DNA from: Pseudoxanthomonas sp. 3HH-4
Lineage (GTDB): Bacteria; Pseudomonadota; Gammaproteobacteria; Xanthomonadales; Xanthomonadaceae
Length of the DNA stretch: 64,000 nucleotides
Reading direction: 5' to 3'
NCBI RefSeq assembly: GCF_006716465.1
Contig: NZ_VFPB01000005.1
Span: 62,001-126,000, forward strand
Each line of letters starts with the position of its first letter. The stretch's first letter is position 1. This document shows positions 44,706-55,009 of this stretch, one piece after another. The notes under the pieces are model-generated. The model was not told the DNA's origin, searched no databases, and was given only the letters and a program-made list of their open reading frames with translations. Both the position numbers and the translations under genes were made by a program.

Positions 44706-47227
44706 GCGGCGTCTCCTGCGGCTTCGGTTTCGCCGCGGCGGCCAGTGAGGCTGCGCAGCGCGCTGAGGGTGGCGTTCCATGCACGGTCGATCAGGCGGCC
44801 GCGGTCTTCGGTGACCACCTGCGCCTGGCCCTTGGCCATCAGGTGCGCGAGCGTGTCCAGCGAGTGCTCGCCCACGCGCTGGCCACGCTGGTTGACGAAC
44901 AGCGCATTGCCGGTGACCGGGCTGAACCACGACAGGCGCTGCCGCTGCAGGTCGCCCTGCTGGTTGCGGGTGAACTCGAACCACGTGCCGAACGGCAGCG
45001 TGCGCAGGTAGTCGTAGCACTCCTGTTCCTGCGGCGTGCGCGGCTGCGCCGGCTTCTTCTTGACCTCGCCCTGGCCACCCAGCCGCGCACGTGCCTTGAG
45101 GCGCGCGGTCAGCTCGGTGCGCGACGTGGTTTCATCCTCCTCGGCACTCGACAGGCGGCGCGCGATCGCGGCCGCTTCGTCTTCGTGGTAGCCCACCTGC
45201 ACCAGCGATTTCTCGATCTTGTCGGCCAGCGCGGGGCTCGGTTCCTGCGAGGTGGTGGTGGCGGCGACGATCTCCAGCGTGGTCTGCAGCTGGTCGGTCC
45301 ACTCGGTGGACGATTCGCCGTTGCGCAGCTGCGTGAGCGTGAGCACGTCGGCCCAGGCCTGGCTGAGCAGAGCCTGCACGAACTTCTGTGGCTTGGCCTC
45401 GGCCATCGCGGATTCGATGGTCTCCGCGGCACGCTGCTTGGCGACTTCCAGCCGGTCCTTGCCGCGTGCGGCCTCGATCTGCCGGCGCTCGGCCAGTTCG
45501 GCCTTGCGCGCGGCGGCCTGCAGGTGCTGCTGGACATCGCGGTTGGCGTCCTCGAAGACGGCTTCGTCGCCTTCGTAGGTCTCGACCACCGCCTCGACCG
45601 CGCGATGCAGTTTCTGCACCAACTGCGGATCCACGTCCTCGTCGCCCAGCCAAGTGGCGCCGGATTCGGCCACCGTGTTGAGCAGGTCGCGCGCCGGGTG
45701 CTGTGCGCGCAGGAAGAAGTTGCGGTCGCGCAAGGCGGCCTGCACGACCGGAACCTGCAGCCGTACCAGCATGTCGGCGGCGGGTGCATCGTGCTGCACC
45801 TCGCGCTCGATCTCGTTGTAGAGCAGGTCCAGCAGCTCGAAGGTGTCCGAATCCGCGCTGGCCAGGGTGGCGTTGGGGCCGTGCTTGGCACGCACTTCGG
45901 CCAGCATGGCCTGCTGCAGGTCGGCCACGGTGCGGCGCGGCTGGTCGGGCGTACGCGGTGGAAGCGGTGCCGTCTGTAGAGCCTGCAACGTGCTCAACAC
46001 ATCGGGCGTGGGCAGCAGCCGGTGGGTCGGTGTGGTCGCGCCGGTAGCATCGCCCGTCGGGGCGCTGCCCTGGCCGCCGCCCTGGTCACTGCCTTCTCCG
46101 GTGCCAGTGCCCCCTCCCGGGCCAGCCTGTCCTTCGTGGCCACCCAGGCCGCCGAGGCCACCACCGCTTCCGTATCCGCCGGAGGTGGCGAGGGCATGGG
46201 CATCGGCCTGCAGGCCGCCGCGCCGGATGGCGAGCAGCTTCTGCAGCACTTCGAACGAACCTGCGGTGTTGTCCGCCGCCGGTGTTTCCGCTGCGGCCGG
46301 TGTTGCGGCGGCGCTCGACGGTGCCGGCGGCGATGACCCGCCGTGGCCCGGTTCGGGAGCTTTGCCGTCGGTCATGGCACCGGCGACAGCCTGCAGCTGG
46401 TCCGGCGTCAACGTGGCCCAGTGCGAAGCACCGGCCTGGCTCTGCCAGGCGGTCATCGGGCGTGGTTCAGCGCTGCCCTCGTCGAGCGGGTGCCGCCGGA
46501 TCGTGTCCTGCACGCGGCCCCGGCGCGGCATGTAGACCAGCCCCGGCAGGATGCCCTCGCGCGACAGGAACTGGTTCACCGTGCCGGCCCACTCGCTGTA
46601 GTTCAGCATCACCTTGTTGTCGAAGGTGCGGTAAAGCACCAGCTGCGCATCCAGCGACAGCTCCAGGCACGTCGCGGCGTCCTTCAGCACGTGGCAGAGG
46701 CGGTTCGGCCCGAGCGGCAGAGTGTCCGCTTCGTAGGCGGGAGAGCGGGCGAGGACGCCGAAACGCTGGCCCAGCATCAGGATCTGCGCGTTGCCACGCT
46801 GCTCATGCCGCCGCGCGACTTCGCGCAGCACGATCTCCTGGTCCATCACCGCATCTTCCACCAGCGTCAGTGTCTGGTAGTCAAGGCGGGGCGCCGTCGA
46901 CGCATTCGCTTCGGCGCGCGGCGCGCGGAGGCCCGCCAGTTCGCCTTCCAGGCCGAACATGTAATGCGGGACCAGTTCGGTGCGGTGCTTCTGCAGGGCG
47001 CGCAGGTCGACGAAGATCTGTGTCTGCAGGTGGTTGCTGCGGGCATGCTCCGCCTGCTTGAACAGCTGCTGCTCGAACTCCACCAGCATTGCATTCAACG
47101 CGGTGATGAAGTCCGGCGAAATATGGTCGAACAGGTTCTGCAGCACGCGGCGCACGCGCGGCGGCAGCGCGGCCGATGCGATGGTGGTCGGCGCGGCGGC
47201 AGGCGAAGGAGATCGTGGCGCGGTCAT
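44702..47227 (-). CDS. DUF1631 protein
   Basis: 841 residues. N-terminal DUF1631 region (VRRVLQNLFDHISPDFITAL, FFKQAEHARSN), a Gly-rich linker about residues 340-390, a second helical part, and the characteristic end ECYDYLRTLPFGTWFEFTRN, LSWFSPVTGNALFVNQRGQ. The protein is cytosolic and its function is not established. Coupled to the PilZ gene, it could be a c-di-GMP effector partner. ATG 47227 is preferred to an upstream in-frame start. Confidence 0.9.
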   Translation of the reverse strand: MTAPRSPSPAAAPTTIASAALPPRVRRVLQNLFDHISPDFITALNAMLVEFEQQLFKQAEHARSNHLQTQIFVDLRALQKHRTELVPHYMFGLEGELAGLRAPRAEANASTAPRLDYQTLTLVEDAVMDQEIVLREVARRHEQRGNAQILMLGQRFGVLARSPAYEADTLPLGPNRLCHVLKDAATCLELSLDAQLVLYRTFDNKVMLNYSEWAGTVNQFLSREGILPGLVYMPRRGRVQDTIRRHPLDEGSAEPRPMTAWQSQAGASHWATLTPDQLQAVAGAMTDGKAPEPGHGGSSPPAPSSAAATPAAAETPAADNTAGSFEVLQKLLAIRRGGLQADAHALATSGGYGSGGGLGGLGGHEGQAGPGGGTGTGEGSDQGGGQGSAPTGDATGATTPTHRLLPTPDVLSTLQALQTAPLPPRTPDQPRRTVADLQQAMLAEVRAKHGPNATLASADSDTFELLDLLYNEIEREVQHDAPAADMLVRLQVPVVQAALRDRNFFLRAQHPARDLLNTVAESGATWLGDEDVDPQLVQKLHRAVEAVVETYEGDEAVFEDANRDVQQHLQAAARKAELAERRQIEAARGKDRLEVAKQRAAETIESAMAEAKPQKFVQALLSQAWADVLTLTQLRNGESSTEWTDQLQTTLEIVAATTTSQEPSPALADKIEKSLVQVGYHEDEAAAIARRLSSAEEDETTSRTELTARLKARARLGGQGEVKKKPAQPRTPQEQECYDYLRTLPFGTWFEFTRNQQGDLQRQRLSWFSPVTGNALFVNQRGQRVGEHSLDTLAHLMAKGQAQVVTEDRGRLIDRAWNATLSALRSLTGRRGETEAAGDAA

Positions 47228-47317
47228 CGGTGCAGTGGACTCCCCTGTAGCCCCATCATTATCACACCCGGCGTTGCCTGCGCATCCATCCGTCGCCACG
47301 CGGAGAGGACGTGGGCT

Positions 47318-48472
47318 TCAGGCGTCGAGGAACAGTTCGATCACGTCGTTGGTGAACCGGCGGCCCAGGGCCGTGGGCCGCACGTGGGTGTCGGACAGGT
47401 CGAGCCAGCCATTCCGCCGGGCCTGTTCCAGCGCCGCCTCGATCGTTGCCACGGGCAGTCCGGTGGTGGCGGTGAAATCCGCCAGCGCAAAGCCTTCCTG
47501 CAGTCGCAGCGCATTGAGCATGAACTCGAACGGGCGGCGCTCCGGCGTGATGTCGTCATCGCCGCCGATGGCCTGCGGCGTGCCAGCGGTCCCCAGGTAG
47601 CTCGTGGGGTGCTTCACCTTCCAGCGGCGCAGGATCTGCGCGGTGGCGCCCACGGTGATCTTGCCGTGTGCGCCGGCGCCGACGCCGATGTAATCGCCGT
47701 AACGCCAGTAATTCATGTTGTGCGCGCAACGGCGGCCGGGCTGCGCGTAGGCGCTGACTTCGTAGTGGCCATAGCCGGCAGCGGCAAGCAGTGCCTGGCA
47801 GTGTTCCTGCATGTCCCAGGCGTCGTCGTCGTCGGGTATGCCCTGGGGCGGCCGCGAGAAGAACACCGTGTTCGGCTCCAGCGTCAGCTGGTAGTGGGAG
47901 ATGTGCGCGGGTCGCAGCGCGAAGGCGCGTTGCAGGTCATGTTCGGCCATGGCCAGGGTCTGGCCGGGCAGGGCGTACATCAGGTCGAGGTTGATATTGT
48001 CGAAGCCGGCATCCTGCGCCAGCTTCACGGCCTGCTCGGCCTCGCGGCTGTCGTGGATGCGGCCGAGCTTCTCCAGGCTCCCGTCGTCGAAGCTCTGGAT
48101 GCCGAAGCTGATGCGGTTCACGCCGGCCGCGCGGTAGCTCTCGAAACGGCCATGCTCGGCGGTGCCCGGATTGGTCTCCAGCGTCACTTCCAGCCCCGGT
48201 GCGAAGCGCAACCGGCTGCTGGCGGCCTGCAGGAAGCGGTCGATGGCCTCCGGCGGGAACAGGCTGGGCGTGCCGCCACCGAAAAAGACGCTGTGCACCG
48301 TGCGCCCCCAGACCAGCGGCAGGTCGTGGTCCAGATCGCGCAGCAGTGCGTCGACATAGGCGTCGAACGGCAGCTCGCCCTTGCCCTGGTGCGAGTTGAA
48401 ATCGCAGTAAGGGCACTTGCGCACGCACCACGGCATGTGGACGTACAGCGACAGGGGAGGCGGGATCAGCAT
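47318..48472 (-). CDS. hemW: Heme chaperone HemW (radical SAM)
   Basis: 384 residues, HemN-like but of the HemW class. Radical-SAM cluster motif C-x3-C-x2-C in CVRKCPYCDFNSH; FFGGGTPSLF, GVNRISFGIQSF and NINLDLMYALPGQT follow. The C-terminal domain (HNMNYWRYGDYIGVGAGAHG) is also typical. HemW inserts heme into proteins rather than making coproporphyrinogen oxidation. ATG at 48472. Confidence 0.92.
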   Translation of the reverse strand: MLIPPPLSLYVHMPWCVRKCPYCDFNSHQGKGELPFDAYVDALLRDLDHDLPLVWGRTVHSVFFGGGTPSLFPPEAIDRFLQAASSRLRFAPGLEVTLETNPGTAEHGRFESYRAAGVNRISFGIQSFDDGSLEKLGRIHDSREAEQAVKLAQDAGFDNINLDLMYALPGQTLAMAEHDLQRAFALRPAHISHYQLTLEPNTVFFSRPPQGIPDDDDAWDMQEHCQALLAAAGYGHYEVSAYAQPGRRCAHNMNYWRYGDYIGVGAGAHGKITVGATAQILRRWKVKHPTSYLGTAGTPQAIGGDDDITPERRPFEFMLNALRLQEGFALADFTATTGLPVATIEAALEQARRNGWLDLSDTHVRPTALGRRFTNDVIELFLDA

Positions 48473-48480
48473 GGGTCTAT

Positions 48481-48504
48481 TGTAGGAGCGGGCTTCATGC
48501 CCCG
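48481..48504. repeat. Solo REP-like hairpin
   Basis: TGTAGGAGCGGGCTTCATGC (48481-48500) with GCGGGC/GCCCCGC pairing, upstream of hemW, in the gap before rdgB. Single arm only. Confidence 0.55.
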
Positions 48505-48610
48505 CATGGGGTACATGCCCGAGACGTTTCGTGCATGGACGCAGGGGAGCACATCGCGCCCATTTGCCCCGATGGCGCATGAATACGCCGATGGGGCAAA
48601 AAGGGTGCGC

Positions 48611-49204
48611 CTACAGGATCGTCCGCAGCCGCTGCTTCAATCCGGCCAGCGCCTTGCCGCGATGGCTGATGTGATTCTTCTCGTCCAGCGGCATTTCGGC
48701 TGCCGACTGGCCGAAATGGGGGTCGAAGAACACCGGGTCATAGCCATGTCCGCCGGTGCCGCGGCGCTCATGCAGGATGCGGCCCTGCCACTCGCCTTCG
48801 ACGATCAGCGGTTGCGGATCGTGCGCATGGCGCAGCAGCACCAGGACGCAATAGAAGTGCGCGCCACGCTGTTCGCCGGGCGTGTCCTTCAATGCGTCCA
48901 GCAACTTGTCGATGTTGCGGTCGGCATGGCCGTGCTCGCCGGCGTAGCGTGCCGAATACAGGCCGGGCGCACCGTTCAGCGCGTCCACGCAGATGCCGGA
49001 ATCATCGGCCAGTGCGGGCAGCCCGGTCTGCAGGCTGGCATGGCGCGCCTTGATCAGTGCGTTCTCGATGAACGTGGCGCCGGTTTCGTCGGCATCCTCC
49101 ACGCCCAGGTCGGACTGTGCGATCAGTTCGATGCCGGTGTCGGCCAGCAGGCTGCGCAGTTCTTCCAGCTTGCCGTGGTTGGAGGAGGCGAGAACGAGCT
49201 TCAT
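48611..49204 (-). CDS. rdgB: XTP/dITP pyrophosphatase
   Basis: Cleans ITP/XTP from the nucleotide pool. 197 residues; VLASSNHGKLEELRSLL, DETGATFIENALIKARHA, ADDSGICVDALNGAPG, RGTGGHGYDPVFFDP and EKNHISHRGKAL all match the HAM1/RdgB family. ATG at 49204. Confidence 0.97.
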   Translation of the reverse strand: MKLVLASSNHGKLEELRSLLADTGIELIAQSDLGVEDADETGATFIENALIKARHASLQTGLPALADDSGICVDALNGAPGLYSARYAGEHGHADRNIDKLLDALKDTPGEQRGAHFYCVLVLLRHAHDPQPLIVEGEWQGRILHERRGTGGHGYDPVFFDPHFGQSAAEMPLDEKNHISHRGKALAGLKQRLRTIL

Positions 49205-49210
49205 GTCGGA

Positions 49211-49600
49211 TCAGTCCTTGGGTTGCAGCAGGTCCCAGCGGTTGCCGTACGCATCGCGGAACACGGCGACGGTGGCGTAACTTTCCTCGCGCGGGGTTTC
49301 GAGGAACTCGATGCCGGCGGCCACCATGCGCGTGTGATCGCGCCAGAAGTCGTCGGTCTGCAGGAAGAAACCCACGCGCCCGCCGGTCTGGTCGCCGATG
49401 CGCGCGCGCTGTTCGTCGGTGCTGGCCAACGCCAGCAGCAGGCCGGTTTCGGTGCTGCCCGGCGGGGCGACATGCACCCAGCGCTTGCGGCCCTGATCCG
49501 TGTCCTCACGCAGTTCGAAGCCCAGCGCGCCACAGTAGTGCGCGATGGCACGGTCGTAGTCGTCGACCAGCAGGGTGATCAGGCTGAGGATCTGTGGCAT
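49211..49600 (-). CDS. VOC (glyoxalase-fold) protein
   Basis: 129 residues. LITLLVDDYDRAIAHYCGALGF and the later half VAVFRDAYGNRWDLLQ form the paired beta-alpha-beta units of the VOC superfamily. A possible metal-binding Glu sits in the C-terminal part, but the usual His/Glu set of glyoxalase I is incomplete, so activity is unknown. It ends 6 bp before the rdgB start. Confidence 0.9.
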   Translation of the reverse strand: MPQILSLITLLVDDYDRAIAHYCGALGFELREDTDQGRKRWVHVAPPGSTETGLLLALASTDEQRARIGDQTGGRVGFFLQTDDFWRDHTRMVAAGIEFLETPREESYATVAVFRDAYGNRWDLLQPKD

Positions 49601-49622
49601 ATCGGCATTCGAGTGAGGCGGT

Positions 49623-49690
49623 TGTGGGAGCGACGCAAGTCGCGATTGGCCTACCGGTAAAGCTTCATCGCGACTGACGTCGCTCCCACA
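49623..49690. repeat. REP pair (GTGGGAGCGACGT family), imperfect arms
   Basis: Left arm TGTGGGAGCGACGCAAGTCG (49623-49642, ends 49646) and right arm 49667-49690 with two mismatches, around a 20-bp core, between the VOC and rph genes. Confidence 0.8.
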
Positions 49691-49697
49691 GCGGACC

Positions 49698-50429
<732 letters not shown>

Positions 50430-50558
50430 GGGGGCATCCGCGATGAGGGGGGCGAAGTCTAGCAGTCCGTGCCATTCGGGCAGGTTGGACCCGCCGCGCC
50501 CGGTCCGCGCCACGCGGGCTGCTAAGATGCGCCGCTCACTGGTCCGATGGGCACCTGC

Positions 50559-51419
50559 ATGATCCGCAGCATGACGGCGTTCGCCACTGCCGAGCGCGCC
50601 ACCGAGGGCGGCTCGCTCGCCGCCGAACTGCGCGCGGTCAACCACCGTTTCCTGGAACTGGGTGTCCGCCTGCCGGACGAACTGCGCGTGCTCGAACCGG
50701 CGCTGCGCGAACGGGTGGCCTCGCGCGTCTCGCGCGGCAAGCTGGACCTGACGCTGCGCCTGCGGGCGCCGGAGGGCGGGGGTGCCCTGCAGATCAATCC
50801 CGGCGTCATCGCACAGCTGTCAGAGCTCGCGCTGGAACTGTCCTCGCGCCTGCCCAACCTGCGCACCGATCTGACCGACCTGCTGCAGTTCCCCGGCGTG
50901 CTGCAGAGCAAGGGCGTGGACATGGACGTGCTGCAGGCCGAGGCCCTGACCTTGCTGGACGCCGTGCTGGACCAGTTCGTCGCGGCGCGCGAACGCGAGG
51001 GCGGCAAGCTGGTGGCGGCGATCCTGGAGCGCGTGGATGGCATTGCCGCGCTGGCGGCCGAGGTACGGACCCTGATCCCGCAGATCCGCGCCGGCCAGCG
51101 GCAGAAGCTGGAACTGCGCCTGGCCGACGTGGCTCAGAACATGGAGCAGGGCCGGCTGGAGCAGGAACTTGTGCTGTGGTTGCAGAAGCTCGACGTGGAC
51201 GAGGAACTCGACCGCCTCGACAGCCACATCAAGGAGATCCGCCGCGTCTTCACCCAGAAGGAACCGCAGGGGCGGCGGCTGGACTTCCTGTTGCAGGAAT
51301 TCAACCGTGAAGCGAACACCCTCGGCTCCAAGTCGGTCGACGTCCGCACCACCAACATCGCCGTGGAGTTGAAGGTGCTGATCGACCAGATCCGCGAACA
51401 GGCGCAGAACATCGAATGA
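50559..51419 (+). CDS. yicC: YicC-family endoribonuclease
   Basis: 286 residues: [51 protein letters not shown] and the C-terminal [21 protein letters not shown]. YicC/YloC proteins are endoribonucleases linked to RNA turnover. The ATG at 50559 gives the usual N-terminus; a start at 50547 is also possible. It overlaps gmk by 4 bp. Confidence 0.95.
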   Translation: MIRSMTAFATAERATEGGSLAAELRAVNHRFLELGVRLPDELRVLEPALRERVASRVSRGKLDLTLRLRAPEGGGALQINPGVIAQLSELALELSSRLPNLRTDLTDLLQFPGVLQSKGVDMDVLQAEALTLLDAVLDQFVAAREREGGKLVAAILERVDGIAALAAEVRTLIPQIRAGQRQKLELRLADVAQNMEQGRLEQELVLWLQKLDVDEELDRLDSHIKEIRRVFTQKEPQGRRLDFLLQEFNREANTLGSKSVDVRTTNIAVELKVLIDQIREQAQNIE

Positions 51420-52033
51420 AGCGCGGAACCCTCTACATCGTCGCGGCCCCCTCCGGGGCGGGCAAGAGCAGCATCGTCAACGCCGTGCTGGCGCGGGACG
51501 AGGATATCGCGCTGTCGATCTCGTTCACTTCGCGTGGCGCGCGTCCAGGCGAACGGCATGCGCAGCACTACCACTTCATCAGCGCCGACGAGTTCAAGGC
51601 GATGATCCGCGCAGGCGACTTCTTCGAGTACGCCGAGGTGCATGGCGACTGGAAGGGCACCGCGCGCCAGTCGGTGGAGCCGCAGCTCGCGGCAGGCAAG
51701 GACGTGCTGCTGGAAATCGACTGGCAGGGCGCCCGCCAGGTGCGCGAGAAGGTGCCGGACGCGGTCAGTGTGTTCATCCTGCCGCCATCGCGCGACGCGC
51801 TGGAACAGCGCATGCGTGCGCGCGGACAGGACAGCGAGGAGGTCATCCGGCGCCGGCTGGCTGCCGCCCGCGAGGAGATGTCGCACTACGCGGAATTCGA
51901 CTACGTGATCGTCAATGATGTGTTCGAGACCGCCGTCGAGCAGATGCACGCCATCTTCACCGCCAGCCGGCTGCGCCGGGAGGCCCAGGATGTTCGGCAC
52001 GCCGGCCTGATTGCCACCCTTCTGGCCGAATAG
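51416..52033 (+). CDS. gmk: Guanylate kinase
   Basis: GMP to GDP with ATP. 205 residues; P-loop APSGAGKSSIV, SISFTSRGARPGERH, YHFISADEF, FEYAEVHGDWKGT and LEIDWQGARQVR are the family signatures. It is followed by rpoZ and spoT, the usual arrangement. Confidence 0.97.
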   Translation: MKRGTLYIVAAPSGAGKSSIVNAVLARDEDIALSISFTSRGARPGERHAQHYHFISADEFKAMIRAGDFFEYAEVHGDWKGTARQSVEPQLAAGKDVLLEIDWQGARQVREKVPDAVSVFILPPSRDALEQRMRARGQDSEEVIRRRLAAAREEMSHYAEFDYVIVNDVFETAVEQMHAIFTASRLRREAQDVRHAGLIATLLAE

Positions 52034-52041
52034 CGGTCCAG

Positions 52042-52066
52042 CTGCAGGAGGGGCTTCAGCCCCGAC
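52042..52066. repeat. Solo REP (GCAGGAGGGGCTT family)
   Basis: CTGCAGGAGGGGCTTCAGCC with GGGGCT/AGCCCC hairpin, 9 bp after the gmk stop. It may also weaken readthrough into rpoZ. Confidence 0.65.
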
Positions 52067-52156
52067 TGCAAGGCAATGGTGTTCGTTGGCCGCTGGTCCG
52101 AGCGGAAGTCCTTGTACAGGGGTTGGCTTCTAACTAGCTGATTTTCAAGGAAAGGC

Positions 52157-52185
52157 TTGCATTGCCAGGGCCGCCCGCCTACAAT
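52157..52185 (+). promoter_or_regulatory. Sigma-70 promoter of rpoZ
   Basis: TTGCAT (52157-52162) and TACAAT (52180-52185) with a 17-bp spacer, the best sigma70 match I noticed in the window; the rpoZ ATG is about 50 nt downstream. Confidence 0.78.
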
Positions 52186-52236
52186 CGCCGCCCTTTCCCC
52201 ATTCACTGGGCGGCCAACAGGCTGCCGGGAGCCCGC

Positions 52237-52536
52237 ATGGCCCGCATCACCGTTGAAGATTGCCTGGAAGTCGTCGATAACCGTTTCGACCTGGTCACGA
52301 TGGCGGCCAAGCGCGCCCGCCAGTTGGCGAACGGTGTCGAGCCGACCATCGACAACAGCGAACACCAGGACAAACCGACCGTGCTGGCGCTGCGTGAGAT
52401 CGCCGCCCGCAGGATCGACAACGACCTGATCGACCGCGTCGAGAAGGCAGAGCGCGAGCGCGCCGAGCGCGAAGCGCTGGAATGGGCCGCCGCCGAAGTG
52501 GTCGCCGACGACGACCTGTCCAAGGGCGACGACTGA
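52237..52536 (+). CDS. rpoZ: RNA polymerase omega subunit
   Basis: 99 residues; [31 protein letters not shown] and [14 protein letters not shown] are the conserved omega segments. It helps RNAP assembly and ppGpp binding; spoT follows, which is the standard linkage. The C-terminus is acidic and Glu/Asp rich. Confidence 0.97.
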   Translation: MARITVEDCLEVVDNRFDLVTMAAKRARQLANGVEPTIDNSEHQDKPTVLALREIAARRIDNDLIDRVEKAERERAEREALEWAAAEVVADDDLSKGDD

Positions 52537-52578
52537 GATCGATCCCGCCCCGGATTTCCATCGAAACCGGCGATGACC

Positions 52579-52604
52579 AGAAAGCCCGCGCAAGCGGGCT
52601 TTCT
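52579..52604 (+). terminator. Intrinsic terminator after rpoZ
   Basis: Stem AGAAAGCCCGC / GCGGGCTTTCT (11 bp) with a GCAA loop, starting 42 bp after the rpoZ stop. It is symmetric and has a short T-rich tail. spoT therefore probably has its own promoter. Confidence 0.75.
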
Positions 52605-52641
52605 GCGTTCCTGGCAGGCGTGCATCAGGCAGGCGCGTGCG

Positions 52642-52670
52642 TTGCCGTTGCGACGTGACTGGCATAGGCT
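52642..52670 (+). promoter_or_regulatory. Possible promoter of spoT, start codon at the +1 region
   Basis: TTGCCG (52642-52647), 17-bp spacer and TAGGCT (52665-52670), with the spoT ATG 6 nt after the -10. If used, the mRNA would be leaderless or nearly so. The hexamers are only fair matches. Confidence 0.4.
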
Positions 52671-52676
52671 GGCGGC

Positions 52677-54848
52677 ATGAGTTCAGGTCGCATCGCCAAG
52701 GCAGTCCGTAACCCCGCTTCGCCGCGCGACGAAACGGTGCCGGAGTACGTCACGCAGTTCGAGAAGACCGCGCATTACCTGCCCAAGGACCAGCTGCCGT
52801 TGCTGCGACGCGCATGGGAAGTCGGCGCCGCCGCGCATGTCGGGCAGACCCGCAAGTCGGGCGAGCCCTACATCACCCATCCGGTGGCGGTGGCAGGCGT
52901 GCTGGCCGAACTGGGCATGGACGCGGAAACGCTGATCGCGGCCATCCTGCACGACACCATCGAGGACACGCCGCTGACCGGTGCGGAGATCGCGGCCGAG
53001 TTCGGCGAGTCGGTCGCCGAGCTGGTGGAAGGCGTCACCAAGCTGGACAAGCTGAAGTTCCGCGACCGTCAGGAAGCGGCGGCCGAGAGCTTCCGCAAGA
53101 TGCTGCTGGCCATGTCGCGCGACCTTCGCGTGATCATGATCAAGCTGGCCGACCGCCTGCACAACATGCGGACCCTCGGCGCGCAGAGTGCCGAGGCGCG
53201 TGGCCGCATCGCGCGCGAGACCCTGGAGATCTACGCGCCCATCGCCCAGCGGCTGGGCATGAACCTGGTCAAGTCCGAACTGCAGGACCTCGGGTTCCGC
53301 GCGCTGCATCCGTGGCGGCACGCCGTGATCGAGAAGCACATCCGCAGCCAGCCGGTGATGCGCCGCGAATCGATGGCCCAGATCGAGGCGCATCTGTCGC
53401 AGCGGCTGGCGAAGGAAGGCCTCGAGCATCGTCTTGTCAGCCGGGTCAAGACGCCTTGGAGCATCTACAACAAGATGCAGGGCGAAGGAAAAAGCTTCGA
53501 CCAGGTGATGGACGTGTTCGGGTTCCGCGTCGTGGTCGATTCGGTGCCGTCGTGCTATCACGCGCTTGGCGCGGTGCATGCGCAGTACAAGCCGTTGGAT
53601 GGACGCTTCCGCGACTTCATCGCCATCCCCAAGGCCAACGGATACCAGTCGCTGCACACGGTGCTGTTCGGACCCTACGGCTCGCCGATCGAAGTGCAGA
53701 TCCGCACCACCGAGATGGACCTGATCGCCGAGCGCGGCATCGCGGCGCACTGGACCTACAAGTTCGGCACCGACACGCCCAACAGCGCGCAGAACCGCGC
53801 GCATGCGTGGATCGTCGAGCTGATCGACAACCAGCATGCGGCCGGCTCGTCACTGGAGTTCCTGGAGAACGTCAAGGTCGACCTGTTCCCGGACGAGGTC
53901 TACCTGTTCACGCCGAAGGGCAAGATCCTGTCGCTGCCGCGCAATTCCACCGCGCTGGATTTCGCCTATGCCGTGCACACGGACGTGGGCAACCAGGCCG
54001 TGGCCTCGCGCGTGGACAAGAAGCTGGTGCCGCTGCGCACCAAGCTTGCCAGCGGGCAGAGCGTGGAGATCATCACCGCCAAGTCCGCCGCACCCAAGCC
54101 GCAGTGGCTGGAGTTCGTGGTCACCAGCAAGGCGCGGACCGCAATCCGGCATCAGCTCAAGCAACTGGAGCACGAGGATGCCGTGCAACTGGGCCACCGC
54201 ATGCTGGACCGTGCGCTGGAGGACCTGGACAGTTCGCTCGAGCGGCTGCCGCAGCAGCGTCTTGAAGCCTTCCTCACCGAGCACAAGTATCCGCGCCTGG
54301 AAGCCTTCCTGGCGGACGTGGCACTCGGCAACTGGATGCCGGCGCAGGCGGCGCAGGCGCTGACCGCGTTCGCCGAGCTGCGCGCCGGCGGCCACTCCAA
54401 GCACTCGCAGGAAAAGATACTGATCACCGGCGGCGAGCGCGGCGTGGTCAGCTTCGCGCAGTGCTGCCAACCCATCCCGGGCGACGAGATCATGGGGTAC
54501 CACACGGCCGGCAAGGGCATCGTGGTGCACCGGCTGGATTGCCCCAATGTCACCGAGTTCCGCAAGTCGCCGGAACGCTGGGTGCCGATCGCCTGGGATG
54601 CGCGCGTCACCGGCGACTACGACGCCGCCCTGCTGATCGACGTGGAGAATCGTCCCGGCGTGCTGGCGCAGGTCGCCGCGGCGGTCGCCAAGAGCCAGTC
54701 GAACATCGAGCGCGTGGAATACCTGGAGCGCGACATCAACGTCGCCGTGCTGCGCTTCTCGATCCAGGTCCGCGACCGCAACCACCTCGCGGAAGTGATG
54801 CGGCGGCTGCGGCGCCTCAACGTCGTGCACGGCGTGCGCCGGCAGTGA
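52677..54848 (+). CDS. spoT: Bifunctional (p)ppGpp synthase/hydrolase
   Basis: 723 residues. HD hydrolase domain with HDTIEDT (92-98), synthetase domain about 262-380 with RVKTPWSIYNKM and PKANGYQSLHT, TGS about 405-465, and a C-terminal ACT (residues about 645-723). GRFRDFIAIP has R-F-R-D where bifunctional enzymes usually have R-x-K-D, still basic. A Cys pair in SFAQCCQPIPGDEI is the zinc-finger-like motif. rpoZ-spoT linkage fits SpoT. Confidence 0.96.
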   Translation: MSSGRIAKAVRNPASPRDETVPEYVTQFEKTAHYLPKDQLPLLRRAWEVGAAAHVGQTRKSGEPYITHPVAVAGVLAELGMDAETLIAAILHDTIEDTPLTGAEIAAEFGESVAELVEGVTKLDKLKFRDRQEAAAESFRKMLLAMSRDLRVIMIKLADRLHNMRTLGAQSAEARGRIARETLEIYAPIAQRLGMNLVKSELQDLGFRALHPWRHAVIEKHIRSQPVMRRESMAQIEAHLSQRLAKEGLEHRLVSRVKTPWSIYNKMQGEGKSFDQVMDVFGFRVVVDSVPSCYHALGAVHAQYKPLDGRFRDFIAIPKANGYQSLHTVLFGPYGSPIEVQIRTTEMDLIAERGIAAHWTYKFGTDTPNSAQNRAHAWIVELIDNQHAAGSSLEFLENVKVDLFPDEVYLFTPKGKILSLPRNSTALDFAYAVHTDVGNQAVASRVDKKLVPLRTKLASGQSVEIITAKSAAPKPQWLEFVVTSKARTAIRHQLKQLEHEDAVQLGHRMLDRALEDLDSSLERLPQQRLEAFLTEHKYPRLEAFLADVALGNWMPAQAAQALTAFAELRAGGHSKHSQEKILITGGERGVVSFAQCCQPIPGDEIMGYHTAGKGIVVHRLDCPNVTEFRKSPERWVPIAWDARVTGDYDAALLIDVENRPGVLAQVAAAVAKSQSNIERVEYLERDINVAVLRFSIQVRDRNHLAEVMRRLRRLNVVHGVRRQ

Positions 54849-54849
54849 T

Positions 54850-54978
54850 GTAGGGCGGGCCCAGGCCCGCCGTCGTGACGCCCATGTTCGCAATGGCGGC
54901 GATCTGCTTGGGTTGTCTGTTTCCATCAATGCGAAGGTGATCGGGTCGCGCGCGATGGCGGGCCTGGGCCCGCCCTAC
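54850..54978. repeat. REP-like pair (GTAGGGCGGGCCC family), perfect inverted arms
   Basis: 22-nt arms GTAGGGCGGGCCCAGGCCCG.. (54850-54871) and 54957-54978, exact complements, in the gap between spoT and ridA. Different sequence from the other REP families here; the left arm is itself a GGGCGGGCC-type palindrome. Confidence 0.85.
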
Positions 54979-55009
54979 GTAGAATCGGCTATCCACTGAG
55001 GAGTCGCCC

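Noticed and set aside
46343..49660. Long plus-strand open reading frame (1105 codons) across hemW, rdgB and part of DUF1631
   Set aside because: High-GC antisense shadow; the protein is His/Gln/Arg-rich and lacks family motifs, while the minus-strand genes have full signatures.
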